Of a DNA stretch of 64,000 nucleotides, positions 22,636 to 34,337 are shown one piece after another. Within the stretch, counting starts at the first letter, position 1. Each line of letters begins with the position of its first letter. This stretch comes from Deuterostichococcus epilithicus (taxonomy: Eukaryota; Chlorophyta; Trebouxiophyceae; Prasiolales; Stichococcaceae). The stretch lies in assembly GCA_033439295.1 (NCBI GenBank), contig JAVTLE010000015.1, forward strand, positions 558,001-622,000. Direction: 5' to 3'. The notes under the pieces were generated by a model that was given only the letters and a program-made list of their open reading frames with translations, was not told where the DNA came from and did not search any database. A program made the position numbers and the translations under genes.

Positions 22636-25600
22636 TCAATAGTAAATCCCAAACCCTAGCTGTTTTGGGTTGGACTCCAACGACCACGTCGGTTTGTTGA
22701 TTTCCAGGCGCTGGCAGTCCTTGCCAGCCCGTTTGAGGAACTGTTCCCGGTTGGCCACCGCGCCTCGCTCCTCCGGAAACCATACCCCTGGCTGCGTCTC
22801 TCCCTCCAGCATCGCCCTGCGGCAGGCACAGCTGGGGTGAGAAGGCAGATGCAGACGGCCCTGATGCAAGCCATTGCCCTGTTGGCCGGCTGTGCTGTGC
22901 CGCAGTCCGCCTGCCGGCGCACTCTCCAACAGGAAGCCGCCGAGGGCTGTGCGGTGCCAGCAGCTGGCTTTGGTTCGCAGTCATGAGGCGGAACTCGCGC
23001 ATCTCCAACAGTACGTCAGACTGGCACGACTGCACGGCTGACATAGCGAGCCATGCAGTTGGGATGCTCACATGGCGAAGGCGGAGATGCTGTGCCCGAC
23101 GGCATTCGACAGCAGCTTGTGCATGAACAGGCCGGCGGCGACGTTGCCGTTCTCCAGCTCCACCTCCACCAGCATCGCCACCTGCGGGACGAGCCATAGA
23201 GCATATAATGATGCCTTGAGCCATGAAGCATATGAAGGTGATGCCTACCGGGTGGAGTCGTAAAGGGAGACTGTCGTTCAGGCACGCGCAGCACGTCAAG
23301 CTCGGCGGGAGGCGCCAGTGGCGGCGCTAGCGGACTGGGGCTCCTGGAACACTGCGATGCAGCAGCCGGCCTGAACAGCAGCCCGGATCGGAGTACGGCG
23401 CACCTTCTCGCCGACAAACTTGTCGACGAGCCGCACCCAGGGGTCCGCGAGGGACGCCAGCCACTTTGACTTGTTGCGGTCCTCAAGGAAGCCTGTGTCC
23501 CGGAAGAAGCGTCCCGGTTCAGCTTGGGGAGTGGGACTGCGCATACTGGCTTCGTCGGATTTTGGCCCAAGCGTTTGTACGTCTTTTGAGTTCTCAGGCC
23601 GTGCTCGGCTCAGCAGCATCTGTGCTCGTCCCGCAGGCATCAAAACCTGCAGATTTCGCAGGTGCAAGGCAGCGGTGGGCCCAAGCCCTGCTTCAGCGCT
23701 GGGCGAGGCTGGAAGCCGCATCCTCGAGTGTCCCTGGGCTGACGAGTTGAGACGCACGGCCGCACTCACCCGGCGGCGACAGACGGGCTGTCAGCCACAT
23801 GGCCCAGTTCCAGATCTCCGGCGCCGTCCCAAAACGAGCGCTGACTGCCGGCACCTGCATACCCATCGGCGCATGCCAGCTCAGATTCAAATGCGGGCGG
23901 TGCCAGCAGTGGATGGCGCAAGCACTGTGCGACCAAGTGCACAGGTGCTGTGCCTGCTGCAAGGCTCTCCTCCTGTGCCTGTCTCAAGTGGCAAAGCACC
24001 ACCAGCACCGCTGGCAGTGGGCTTCCAGCATCGGAGGGGTGTCAGGCAAGGGCACGATGCAGACCAACCAACCGATCACCAGCCTGATCTCGAGTGCTGT
24101 CTGCAGGACGCCACCACCGGCAGGTTGTACAGACACATGCAGCGGCGGCCGTGGTAGAATCAATCGATCATTTGGCACCCAACAGAAAAAAAAGCCCGAC
24201 CTTCATGTACTGATTGCCCGACGCCACCTCCGGCAGGTTGTACAGGAATACAGTGCGGCGCCCCAGCCCCACGCCAAAGTCCACGATGCGCCGCCCGCTG
24301 ACCGGGGGCATGAGCACCTGCGGTGGTCTTTGGAATGATCAAAGCCCCAGCATTGTTTCTACAGCAGGCGCGACAGCCCAAAACCGGCAGCCAGGGCCAC
24401 GCCAAAGCCCACGTTGCGCCCGCCGTCTGCTCTCCGGCGGCATGAGCGCCTGCTGCGCCGACGGAAACGGTGCTTGTCTCCGGCATGGTTTGCAACAGGT
24501 GTGGGGGCGCAGGCCCGCATCAACGCCGAATGTGCACCGCTGACTGGCGGCGTCAGCACCGGCAGCCGCGGCAGGCTGCGGCAGGGGGCTCCAGGGGACC
24601 CCGGCCGCGCTCTGCCCGCTGCCAGACGAGGCCACATTCCTCCGCATGGCCTGTCGAGCACTCTCGATCCGACCCTCCACAACAGCACGTCGCGCTGGCG
24701 CCCAGGCTCCTCACACAGCCCTTCATAGGTTCTGCCAACACTCTTGCGGGCTCCTCGAGCGGCGCTCCAGACCCTCCGCCGGACCACCCACGGCCGCCGC
24801 AGACCCCCCAACTCTCAAGCAGCTCCCGACCAGCCAGAACGCGACGCCTTTCCCTGCGTTTCTGCCCGCACCTTCTGCCCGTCGCGGAAGGCGACCACCT
24901 CCTCGCCCGCCAGCAGCATGCTTGTCTCCAGAATGGTGGGTCCCACGCCTCCAGAGCCGGCGGTGAAGTAGCTGTACCGCAGCCGCGCCGGCTGCACCGC
25001 GCCCTCGCCTGGTGCCTCCCTGTAGCCGCCTTCGTCATCGTACTCCTGCGGCACAGGCGTACAGGGTCGGTTCATTAGGCGGACTGCTTCTTGGCCGCGT
25101 GACGCTGGACCGCAGCCGCGCCGGCTGCACCGCGCCCCCGCCGCAGATGTCTCTGTGGCCGCCCTCACCATCGTGCTCCTGCAAGCTGGAGTCGGTGGAG
25201 TCGGTCAGGGTTCGGGAGAGTCTGGGATCGTAAGGTTTCAGGCGTGGGCGCCTGAACGACTTGCGCTAGCAGCCTGAGGCGCGGCGGCTGCCGGCTGCAG
25301 GCATGCGTTCGGACCGCCGCGCCGGCCTGCCGTGTCACTGATGCTGTTGCCGCTCGCCGTGGGCCGCTCCTGGCCAGGCGCTGGCTGAGAAACCCCCGTT
25401 CTGGCTGCACCCAGTGCCTTCGCGTGCACTGCGCCAGTTCCCACAGCGCTGAAGGGTTACCGACGCCGCCGGCGCTGAGCGGACAAAGGACCGCTGGCCT
25501 ATGGATCAACGGATAAGACAACTAAAGAGACGGTGCGGCGTCCCCATGCAGGAGAAGCGCCGATGCCCGCCAGTGCCGCACGCGACTCGCACGCAGTAGA

Positions 25601-27338
25601 GATCACGTGCACCGCCATGCTGCTGCTGAAGGACTGTTGCTTGCTTCATCTGCCAGGTTCTGCTCCATGTCGTTGCACCGGACCTTGCGGGCGATGAATA
25701 TTATGTGTGCCGCCATGACATCGTCAATGCCCTGACAGAAGCCACTCTGCCTCTTTGCTCGGGTCCATCAGGCAAATAGCTTAACTCGGAAATGCCGTAC
25801 CTTGCGTGCAATGGAGATCATGTGCGCGGCCATGACATTGCTGGTGCCTGGGTAGATCCCGGTTGTCGTAATGGCCGGCACGCCCGCGTCGACTGCCCTG
25901 TGGGCAGCCGGAGCAGCGTTGTACTTAATGCTGCGCTGCAACATGCTCCCCCCGACGATTGCCCCGAGCCGGCTCATGGAGTTTCAAGCACATAGCACAT
26001 GGCACAAAACAGTGTAGCACGCCGCTGCTGCAGACCCTTGGCACATCATGAGCGAGTGAGCGTCGTCGCGCGCTTCCGTGCGACCTGGAAAGACCTGGAG
26101 CACAGAGCGTTTGCAGCAGGCGACTGCAGAGCACACCTCTGGTGCAGCCGCTTGGCGCGCTGTGAGTAGTCGGCGTCATCGCACACGTCCATGTACGGCA
26201 CGCTGGCGGCAATGCACGCCTCCAGGACGTTGCATTCGGTGCGCCGCTGGAAGGGGCCCGCAGCGTGCACCAGCAGATCCACACCCTGCAGCGAAGTCGA
26301 CCGTGTTTGGTAGCCCAACTCGCGCGCTATTGTGCTGCTGTCGCTGTCTTTGCAGCACGGTATGCCTCCATGCCTGTCACCGAGGAGCCCGTCACCAGAT
26401 GCTCTGCGTCCCCGGCAGTAGGAGGGTCGGCCCCCTTTGATGCTCTTGCAAGTCTAGCGCCACTGCCGCTGTCGCTTGTAATGACGCTACTGCTGCTGCC
26501 GCCTCCGACTTCATCTGTAGGGGGCCTTGCAGCAGGGAGCCCAGGAGCCAGCAGGCACGCCGCCGCACAGCATTGCTGCACCACAGGTGTTGGGTCGGGC
26601 TGCACGGTGACGCGCGCCCAGGACGCCTCACCTCCAGGGCCGCTGCCAACGACGTGGCGTCGTCAATGTCGCAGCGCTGGAAGCGCGCCGCCCGGAGCTC
26701 CGGCCGCGCCTTCACCACCTTCTCGAAGCCCTCCGGCCGCCGCCCCGACAGCGATATGTCGACATCCGCGCCGAGCTGCGCATGGCGGTTGCAAGGCGTT
26801 AGTCAGACGGCTGGGAGCTCGCAGCGGCACCCCGCAGGCCATCGTGCGTGCATATGCGTGTATACGGAAGTACAGCACAGGAAGTACAGCACCTGCACTG
26901 CCCTCATCGAAACGTCTTGTGCGAGCTGCTGCGGTGTGGTGATCCTGAAGGCATCTTCACCTGCAGCAGCGACGCCGCTGTCGAGGACCCCACGCGACCA
27001 GTGCCGCCGAGCACCAGCACGTGCTTCCGCCTCGCGCCGCTCTCTGGGATCGACTGCCCTTCTGACGTAGCGCTGACCGAGACGCGACAACTGCGCTGCA
27101 GTAGGTGTGACTGCCTGCAGCTGCGCTCAAGCTGACAACGCCTCGGGTGGATGTGGCGGTGCGGCTGTGCCTGTCCAAGCTCGTGAAGCCTGGACGCCCT
27201 GGACGATGCTGCTGCCATCTGAACTGACCGGCTATCACGTCCCTGATTTGCACACAGTCTGGCATGCAAGCCAGGCCATTGCGTTCGTGCGCGCTGCAGC
27301 TGCTGCTGGAAGCTGGAGTTCGAGCAAGGGAGCATCAT
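22636..27338 (-). CDS. Saccharopine-dehydrogenase-like NAD(P)-binding reductase (plastid-type)
   Basis: Closest recalled relative is Arabidopsis At1g50450, annotated 'saccharopine dehydrogenase'; its true substrate is unknown. Exons on the minus strand: 27338-26961, 26775-26632, 26285-26137, 25897-25801, 25045-24872, 24317-24201, 23854-23770, 23492-23404, 23181-23072 and 22816-22636. All phases agree. Motifs: Rossmann KHVLVLGGTGRVGSSTAASL, then GADVDISLSGRRPEGFEKV, VDLLVHAAGPFQRRTECNV, VPYMDVCDDADY, VPAITTTGIYPGTSNVMAAH, FTAGSGGVGPTILETSMLL, RIVDFGVGLGRRTVFLYNLP, ARFGTAPEIWNWAMWL and PGVWFPEE, ending KQLGFGIYY before TGA. About 125 residues before the Rossmann fold are Arg/Ser/Gln-rich, which suggests a plastid transit peptide. 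ATGs at 27338/27335 or 27218 are possible starts. Introns contain several partial copies of neighbouring exons. Confidence 0.85.
24103..24149 (-). repeat. Intronic copy of part of the exon at 24317-24201
   Basis: On the minus strand the stretch shares TGTACAACCTGCCGG and GTGGCGTC with the real exon (coding LYNLPEVAS). It lies just downstream of the exon in the next intron. It is damaged and not a functional exon. Confidence 0.65.
24390..24575 (-). repeat. Two further degenerate copies of the exon at 24317-24201
   Basis: 24390-24453 shares GGCGCTCATGCCGCCGG-type and GGGCTTTGGCGTGG-type blocks with the real exon's GTGCTCATGCCCCCGGTCAG and GACTTTGGCGTGGGG. 24518-24575 is a third, weaker copy. 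Both lie in the intron upstream of the exon. Confidence 0.65.
25109..25185 (-). repeat. Intronic copy of the start of the exon at 25045-24872
   Basis: On the minus strand it begins CAGGAGCACGATGGTGAGGG beside the real CAGGAGTACGATGACGAAGG, and includes the acceptor. Both then share GGCGCGGTGCAGCCGGCGCG. The copy reads EHDGEGGH against the real EYDDEGGY. Confidence 0.75.
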
Positions 27339-28092
27339 GCCCAGCAAAGTAGTCGGAGATGGAAACAGATATTCTGCAGGATCAGAAGCTCGCGGTGGAC
27401 AGCCAGGCAACCGGCAAGGCGCTTGTGGCGTGCAATTCGGAGTTTGGCCCCGCGATGGGAAGGCGCCTCTCTTAACACGCCGTATTGTAGCGCAATACCC
27501 GTCGAAAAAACGTCGCACAACGTGTATGTGCGGTTTGATGTGTCAATCGTTTCGCCTCGCCTCAAATTTTGGGCACCTTCCCTGGGGCGGGATCAGCGGC
27601 GGCAACACAAGCACTTCTTCCGCCTGAAACTTCACACCGATGCAACATACATTCTGTGTTCTACGTGGAGATCACGTCCATGCCTCCACCCCTGGTCCAT
27701 GGTGGTCGAATCAGTTGACCTCTCTTCATTTCGGCAGTTTTTGCATGGCTTTGCCCCACCTGAACGGTGTGCATCTACACAATGTACGTACCGCTGCCAC
27801 AAATTGTCCATATGTGCAGCATTAATATCCGCTTAAATCGTCATATATGCCGGCTCCAGCTGGTGACATGACGGAAGGCGGAGCGCAGCGGCTTAGAACT
27901 GCATGTGCAGGCCCACTCGGACTGCGACATGACTGCATGCAGCTGAGGCTGCAATGTCTGCCGCCAGCAAGACGAGCTAACAAAATCGCCGTATTGAGTA
28001 GGTGCCGGTGCAGAGGATCTAGAGAGGTGTGGAAGTGCATGCAGCACTCCTTGCGCTTCTGAGATGCCTCAGCTACTCTGCATTCAGATCCC
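27339..28092. other. Divergent intergenic region, possibly with small upstream exons
   Basis: This separates the minus-strand reductase from a plus-strand gene. A few short stretches with good splice sites could be exons of the next gene (for example FLHGFAPPER near 27740 and INIRLNRHICRLQL near 27825), but I cannot join them with confidence. Confidence 0.3.
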
Positions 28093-28808
28093 ATGTTGGC
28101 GGAGGAACAGCAGAAGAGGCTGGCATCGACTGAGTGCTGCCTGGTGACAGCAAGGGCTGTCTTCAACTACGAGATGTATGTTGACGCCGTCACTACTCTA
28201 GCCATAGCTGACGCCGCCGTTGTACGCTTCAGTACAAGAGCAGCGAGATGCAGCTCGCTACAAAGCAGCCTTTGTACAACAGCACCCTTCTCGGGCGCAT
28301 GGCTTCGATAGTTCTGCAGCCCCTTCTGTGGCATGCAGCCATCTGTTACTACCCCAGAGCTGACAGGCGTGGGACGCCGCAGAAGGCATCCAGCTCTGTC
28401 GTCGGATACAGCTGCATCCTGACGACTGTACTGCTAATTACAAGTAGGCAAGCTGCTTGCTGCTCACAACAAGGCGCCGTCGCAGGAGGCCGTCTACGAC
28501 CATGCATTGCCACCGCTGCGCGGCACCTCCAACATGCTGCCAGGGGGCTGCCGCCGCCGGCGCATCGCATCCGCTGCTGCCGCCGCAGTTCGTTGTCCTG
28601 ACAGAAGTTGACCCTGATTCTAACAGCACGGAAGGCGCCTGCAGAGTACCGTCATGCCTGTGGCTTCGAAGACGAGTCTCCAATGGGTCGCGACATCGCG
28701 ACAGGCTCATGGCTGGGAGGCGGTGACAGCGTGGCCAATCGCAGGCCTCTCCTGAAAAAGAAGCATCTGGGCTTTTTGGGATCTCTGATCTCCGAATCAG
28801 CACCCTGA
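28093..28808 (+). CDS. Unrecognised small multi-exon gene
   Basis: I do not recognise this protein. Several stretches read like real coding sequence: MLAEEQQKRLASTECCL from 28093; YKSSEMQLATKQPLYNSTLL from about 28230 after a CTTCAG acceptor; VGKLLAAHNKAPSQEAVYDH from about 28445; and a C-terminal exon from about 28636. That exon reads EYRHACGFEDESPMGRDIAT, then GSWLGGGDSVANRRPLLKKK, and ends HLGFLGSLISESAP before TGA at 28806-28808. The exon borders between these pieces are not settled and the true start may lie further upstream. The product would be small (perhaps 130-180 residues), soluble and basic near the end. It lies between the reductase (divergent) and the CacyBP-like gene (same strand, 357 bp on). 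Confidence 0.4.
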
Positions 28809-29165
28809 GCAGTCTGCGGCTGACACTATACCCTGCCCATTTCCTTGGCTAACAATCCCTGCCACGGGGCACCGCAACTCACTTCGCGCGTCGCACCTTC
28901 CTATCGACTTGTAGGTCGTCGCCCCACACGTTTCGAACAGGCGCGATACAGGGGTCCTCGTTGCAGGTTTTGGCAACGCACTGCGGGCCCTCCGCTGCAA
29001 GAAAGCACCGCAGCCGGCGAATGCGCTGTCGAGCAGCTGAGCAGCGAAGGACCGCGAGCGGGCAGCGCTTGGAGGCTCGGAACCGCTCGATTGCGCTGCG
29101 GATGGCCCTGAACCGCTAGTTTTTGCGGTTTGCTGGACCCGGGACGCGGTCCAGCAGGTAGCGCG
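28809..29165. other. Short intergenic gap before the CacyBP-like gene
   Basis: 357 bp with no exon or repeat noticed. It should carry the promoter of the downstream gene. Confidence 0.35.
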
Positions 29166-32100
29166 ATGGAGGCCGGACTGGAAGGCGACTTGGCGGAGGT
29201 ACACAGGCTGCTGTCAATGACGAACAGCGCCCTGGTCCGAGATCACCTGCACACGCTCCTCAACGACCTGATCCAGGTGTGGTGGTCTTGGATGAAGGAC
29301 TTCACGTTTCCATCCGGTCCGGATGGCTCGCTGACAAAAGGGCATGTCGAGGCTTGCACTTTTTGGGAGCAGCCCACTCACGACCGCTTGGCTGCCGGTA
29401 AGCTGCCAGGCGGTGATTGCTTCCTCGAAAGAGATGATGCAAGCTGCACGAGATCCTACACGAGGTGCTCTGTGCCCCTGGCTTTCAGCGATTGGAGGCG
29501 CTAATACCTGGCTGAAGAGCTGCTCTCGAGCGAGAAGCGAAAGCTGTGAAGCCGAGCATGGGTTTTCATCTTGCTGTTCAAACAGCTGCTCGGCCAAGTC
29601 CAGTCCCATTTGGTGTTGAGGACCCCTTCTGCTGCTGCTGACTGTACACAGGGCATTTTGGTCACGGCTCACGGGGCACTCGTCACGCAATTGCAACGAT
29701 TCCCCCCCTCTCCGTCAGCCGCTTGCAACCTCCGACCATCCCGCACAGTTTTCGCCGACTCCTGTGCTTGCCTGCCTGCAGCGCAAGCACAAGCTCCTTG
29801 TCGGTGGTATTGGGTCTCCGCAGCGCGCCGCTGCACAACATGCAGCGGGCGGGCCTCCATCAGGCCTCCACGGCGGCAGCAGCAGTGGCCACGCCGTTTC
29901 CCCTGCAGTCGACGCCAGGTTGCTGGCAGCCGAATTCTCACGTGACCTGTCGCTGGGCGACGCGAAGGACGGCCACGGCGGCTCTCCTGTGCTGCGCAGC
30001 ACTCGCAGCGTCACAGACACAGGTGAGATCATGTCTCCTAAACAGGCTCGGCGTGGTCGACAGGAGTGCATTGCCCGCCTCTTGAACCCTTTATGTGGTG
30101 GGGAGGGAGGGGAGGTGACTAGAAGTGAGCGTGCCTTGCGGGCGGCGTTTGGCTGACGGAGAAATCCATTGAGCGTGCCTTATGAGCGGCGATCGGCTGA
30201 CAGAGAACCCGGTGGCTGCAGGCGACACGCAGTCGACCAACTCGGGCGGCGGTGCCACCCCCATCGAGCCGATCGTGTCGTCGAGTGTGATGCCATCCGT
30301 AAATCTGCAAAACAATGTGTCGCGGCAAGTGTCGCTTTCGGCCTTCGACCCCGTGTGGCAGCCAGCAGGTGCGCCTGCCCTGGGGTTAAAGCGCAAAGAG
30401 GGATCTGTGCAGCCCTGTTGCCTACGAGTGCAGCAGCTCTGTTGTTCGAGACACTTTCGAGACACCAGCATGCAATCCTGAGGGTGCCTTTCCATGGACA
30501 GTCTGGATGACACCGCGCGTGTCCATGCAGGAGGTCGCAGCGACAGCGTCCCGCAGCAGATAGACGGCTTCATGTCGGCGCAGCAGCTGCGGCATGAGGT
30601 GGAGCGGCATGGACTGGCCGCCGCGGGGCTGGGCGGCATCAACGGCTTTGGCAGCGCCTCGTTTGGGCAGGGCGCTTTTTCGGAGGCCATGCCGCAGCAC
30701 GGCAATGGCGGCGCGGGCGTCGGCAGCAGTTCTAGCAGCGCACTGCCCGCCATGCAGATGCACCACGGCGGCGGCAGCCAGCAGCAGCACAGGCTGCCGC
30801 CGCAGCACCTCGGCATCGGGGCGGCGCAACACCCATGTGCGTCCCGGGTGGTGGCCTTTCATCTCGTGGCTCCGCAGCTGTGCTCCATCACAGCCCTTGC
30901 CCCATCCCCCCCTGCTTGTCCGGTGCAGCAACAGATGTCATGCAGTGCAGTCGCGAGGCTCGGCGAGGTGCCACCCTTTGTCAACTGCATACCTGCAAGT
31001 GACTCGATTGCTGAAGGCACCTTGTTGTGTCCCTGCCGTGCAGGGCTGGCGCAGCAGCAGGTGGGCGGGCCGACAGTGACCTCCGCGTTCACGGGCGCCA
31101 TGCTGACGGCCGGCCTGCAGCCGCCGCCGCCGCCGCCGCCGCCGTACGCGGGCAAGGCGATGATGCAGGCGATGCCCAGCATGAACGGCGGGTCCGGCCC
31201 CAACCCCGCTCTGGGTGAGAGCCTTTCCTCTGATGGCACACCCCTGCCCCCCTGCCTCGCCAATGCTGTCTTGCTGGGTGCAGGGCGCCTTGAACAGGGT
31301 GCGCTGGACATCGCTATCTAGGGCGCCCTTTTCGTGTGGCTGCCTTCGCGCATGTACTGCTGTAGTGCCTTTATAGCCACCTGAGTGCCAGCGGGCGCTC
31401 GCGGTGCTCTGCCCGCATGCCGCTCGCAGCATGACCGCCTGACAACGCCATCGCGCAGGGTACAGTGGCCTCCTGCGGGCTCGCAGCGCCACCGGCAATG
31501 GGTTCGGTGGCCTGTACGGCGGCGGCGGCGGCGTGGCACCCTTCGGCGGCGGCGGCAGCGGCGGCGGCTTCGGACCCTACGGCAACCTCCCCTTCAGCAC
31601 CGCCATGCACCCGGTGGGAATCATGGTGTCCTTGAGGGGGTGTCCTTGAGGGATGCACAAGCTGCGCAGGCGCATACTCTGCTCCATGTGCGCCTCAAAT
31701 TCCCATCACGAAGCAGNGTCCCCCCCCCCCAAAGAGCCCCAGCACTGGCCGGCCATGACCCAGCCCTGTCACCGCCAAGCTCCCGACTAAGCCCCATGCG
31801 CCCTCCACCCCACTCAATTGCCCAGCAGCCTTGTGCCTGCACGAGGCGGTGACCTTGCACAGCCTTGCCGTGCGTGCGCCTGCGCATCCTCCCTTGGTCC
31901 CCCCAGCTGCAACCGTCCTGCCGGCAGGCACTGCAGTATGGCATCGACCTGCGGGGCGGGGAGCTGGACGCCATGGGACTGCCGCTGTTCCGCCCACTGA
32001 CCACCTACAGCTGGGAGCAGTCGGACGGGCTCGTCAAGATCTATGTGCCGCTGCGCGGCGTGCAGACCGAGCTGCTGCGGTGCGCGCACCACAGCCGAAC

Positions 32101-32834
32101 CTCTCCCAACCTCGCCCAGGCCGCCGTGCATGCCTTGCAAGACGCTCGCTCGGATCTTGCAGCTGCAGCGGGGCCGGCCCTCAGCACTCGCACGTCTGCC
32201 GGCTGCTCGGCACGCCGATGTCACTACCATGGCTCCTGTGGCCAGTGGGGCATCCTTCTGCCATGGTGTCCGAACCCAGCTGCAGAAGTTGCACAAGCTC
32301 TGAGCCTGCGCAGGGCTTTCGTCGGTCAAGTCACCTCTCCTCCAGTCTTCCCCCTTTCAGCCACCTCTCATCACCCCTTCTGTCAACCTCCTGCTGACAG
32401 GGCGACCTTCACGCCGACGTCGCTGGAGGTGCGGGTTGTGGCGCTGCAGTCCAAGAACTACGTGTACGCCGTCAACTCGCTGTACATGCCCATCAACTCG
32501 GACGGCTGCCACGTCGCCGCCTCTAAGACCAAGAAGAATGTGCTCATCACGCTGCAGGCGCGCTGCCCTTCGTCACCTGGCCCTCCTGTAAACTTCTGGC
32601 TGACAGGCATCGCTTCTGTACCTTGCTGGCTTCCTGCGCCATGCCGTGCCAGGATGAGGGTATGCGTCTAGGCCCTGTTATTGCGGTCGTGCAAGCACTG
32701 TACCCCGGACCCACGCACGCTTTTAGAATATCTTATGCAGAGCCTACTGACATTTGCACCCTGCACTCGACGCGCAGAAGATGCGCAGCGACACGCCAGA
32801 GGAGAAGCACTGGCGAGACCTCACCTCCAACTGA
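29166..32834 (+). CDS. CACYBP: Calcyclin-binding protein (CacyBP/SIP)-like CS-domain protein
   Basis: CacyBP/SIP links Siah/SCF ubiquitin ligases and binds S100 proteins in animals; plants also have it. Exons: 29166-29276, 29782-30022, 30222-30368, 30531-30836, 31044-31214, 31460-31613, about 31907-32079, 32401-32557 and 32778-32834; phases agree. The N-terminus EGDLAEVHRLLSMTNSALVR plus HTLLNDLIQRKH resembles the CacyBP dimerisation helix. The CS domain is TYSWEQSDGLVKIYVPLRGV, then TPTSLEVRVVALQSKNYVY, NSLYMPINSDG and KKNVLITLQ. Between them lie about 320 residues rich in Gly, Gln, Ser and Pro (including a run of 8 Pro at about 31120), which the family normally lacks. The protein ends 19 residues after the CS domain (EEKHWRDLTSN), so the usual SGS tail is missing. 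The intron after 32557 starts with GC. Confidence 0.72.
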
Positions 32835-34337
32835 GGCACGGGCAACAGGGGCTGCGTCACGACGCGGCGCTGGCGGGCCGCCATCTTTCTTTCGAGGCTT
32901 TCCCAGAAGCCCGCCGGACGATGCGCAGGCATAGTATAACTGCGACCGGCAGGCAGGCGGCTACGCCCGTCCCGAACCATCTGCACCCGCTCCAGCGCAC
33001 CGGCAGAGCAGCGGCGGCTGATCGACTGCCCCCGGGTCAAGAGGGCCGCCGGCCGCCGCCGTCCTGCCCCGTCCTCTTACCCCTCCCCTGCTGATGGGGT
33101 GGCGCAAACCACTTCGCCGGGAAGTCGCAGCGGTCGGGTGCTGACCGCGGGCGGCCGCCTACGAGGGGCAGCAACTCGCGGTCAGCCGCCGCCGTGCAGC
33201 CCGGCCTGCTGCAGCAAATGCGGCAGCAAGTGCGAGGGAGGAAAAAGTGTTAAATCCGCATGAGGACGGGAATATTGGGGAGCAGCGTGCAATGGCGCCG
33301 GACCCAGCGGAAATCGTGCCGAATGTGGCAATATGAAACGTCCAGGGAAAGGCGCATCCGCCCCAGCGACGCATGGCTCATTTGAAGGCCGCTATTGCAT
33401 TTCAAGGCGCCAGCTGGGGCCGCACAATTCACGAGCCGTGGGGGTGGCGGCGTCCGCCGCTTGCGGCAGCACTTTCGGATCAAGGTCTGGTTTTCGGATG
33501 ATGGCGCCGCAGGCCTGTGCTACCGTCGCTTCGCAGGGCTAATAATACTATTCAATCAGCCATCTTGGGCACAAACGAGGGCGCTGGCAGTGCGGGGTCG
33601 TGCTCGACGATGCGATGCTCCGCACTGCCGCGCTCAGCAATGATTCGCGAGATCTGCTTTGCGACGTGGAGCGTTTGGTGTTGGCTCCGTTACGTTTGCA
33701 TTATATGTGTGCCTTGCGCCGCAGTACGACTGCCTTGAGCTTTTGCCCACGGGGCATCGAACGGTGATGATGATGACGTGGCACACTTTATGTGGGTTTG
33801 ACTGAGAATTGACGTTCCTGCGTGCATGCTGCTGCACACCTTACATGCATGATGCTGTTCCCCTTTCATGCATGTGCCTGTTGTGGTTGTAACGAATGGA
33901 CCGAAAGTACCCAATGGTCGCGATGCGAGATCCATGTATGTCCCTTTCGCAATTCCTTAATTACTCCTTATTATATCTTGGTTCCTTTCCTTTGGTTTCT
34001 TCTCCAACTTTCCCAAAATCTACCCTAAGCTCTGTAGCCTGGCTACCCGACATTGCGCAGTCGCAAGCCGCTCGTCTGTCTGGCAGGGTCCTACCGCGCC
34101 TGGTGCTGACATCAGCGAGCCACTTATTGCCTTGTTCAGCCTTTCACGTGAGGATACCACGCGGCAGTGCACCGAGCTCTGGAGGCAATCCACGAGCAGG
34201 TGCATTTGAATAACAGCGTGGATGCGACCGCCGGTCGTGATCAGCATCCTGTCGCGACTTGCCCCGAGGATGTGACCACAATTCCGAGACTCCTCCGAAC
34301 TCTTCCAGCCAGCACAGAAAGACTCAAGTGGCCAAGT
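32835..34337. other. Long intergenic region between the CacyBP-like gene and CSN4
   Basis: 1.5 kb in which I can support no exon. GC content drops in 33540-34020, where AT-rich tracts occur, fitting a 3' UTR plus promoter. Confidence 0.4.
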
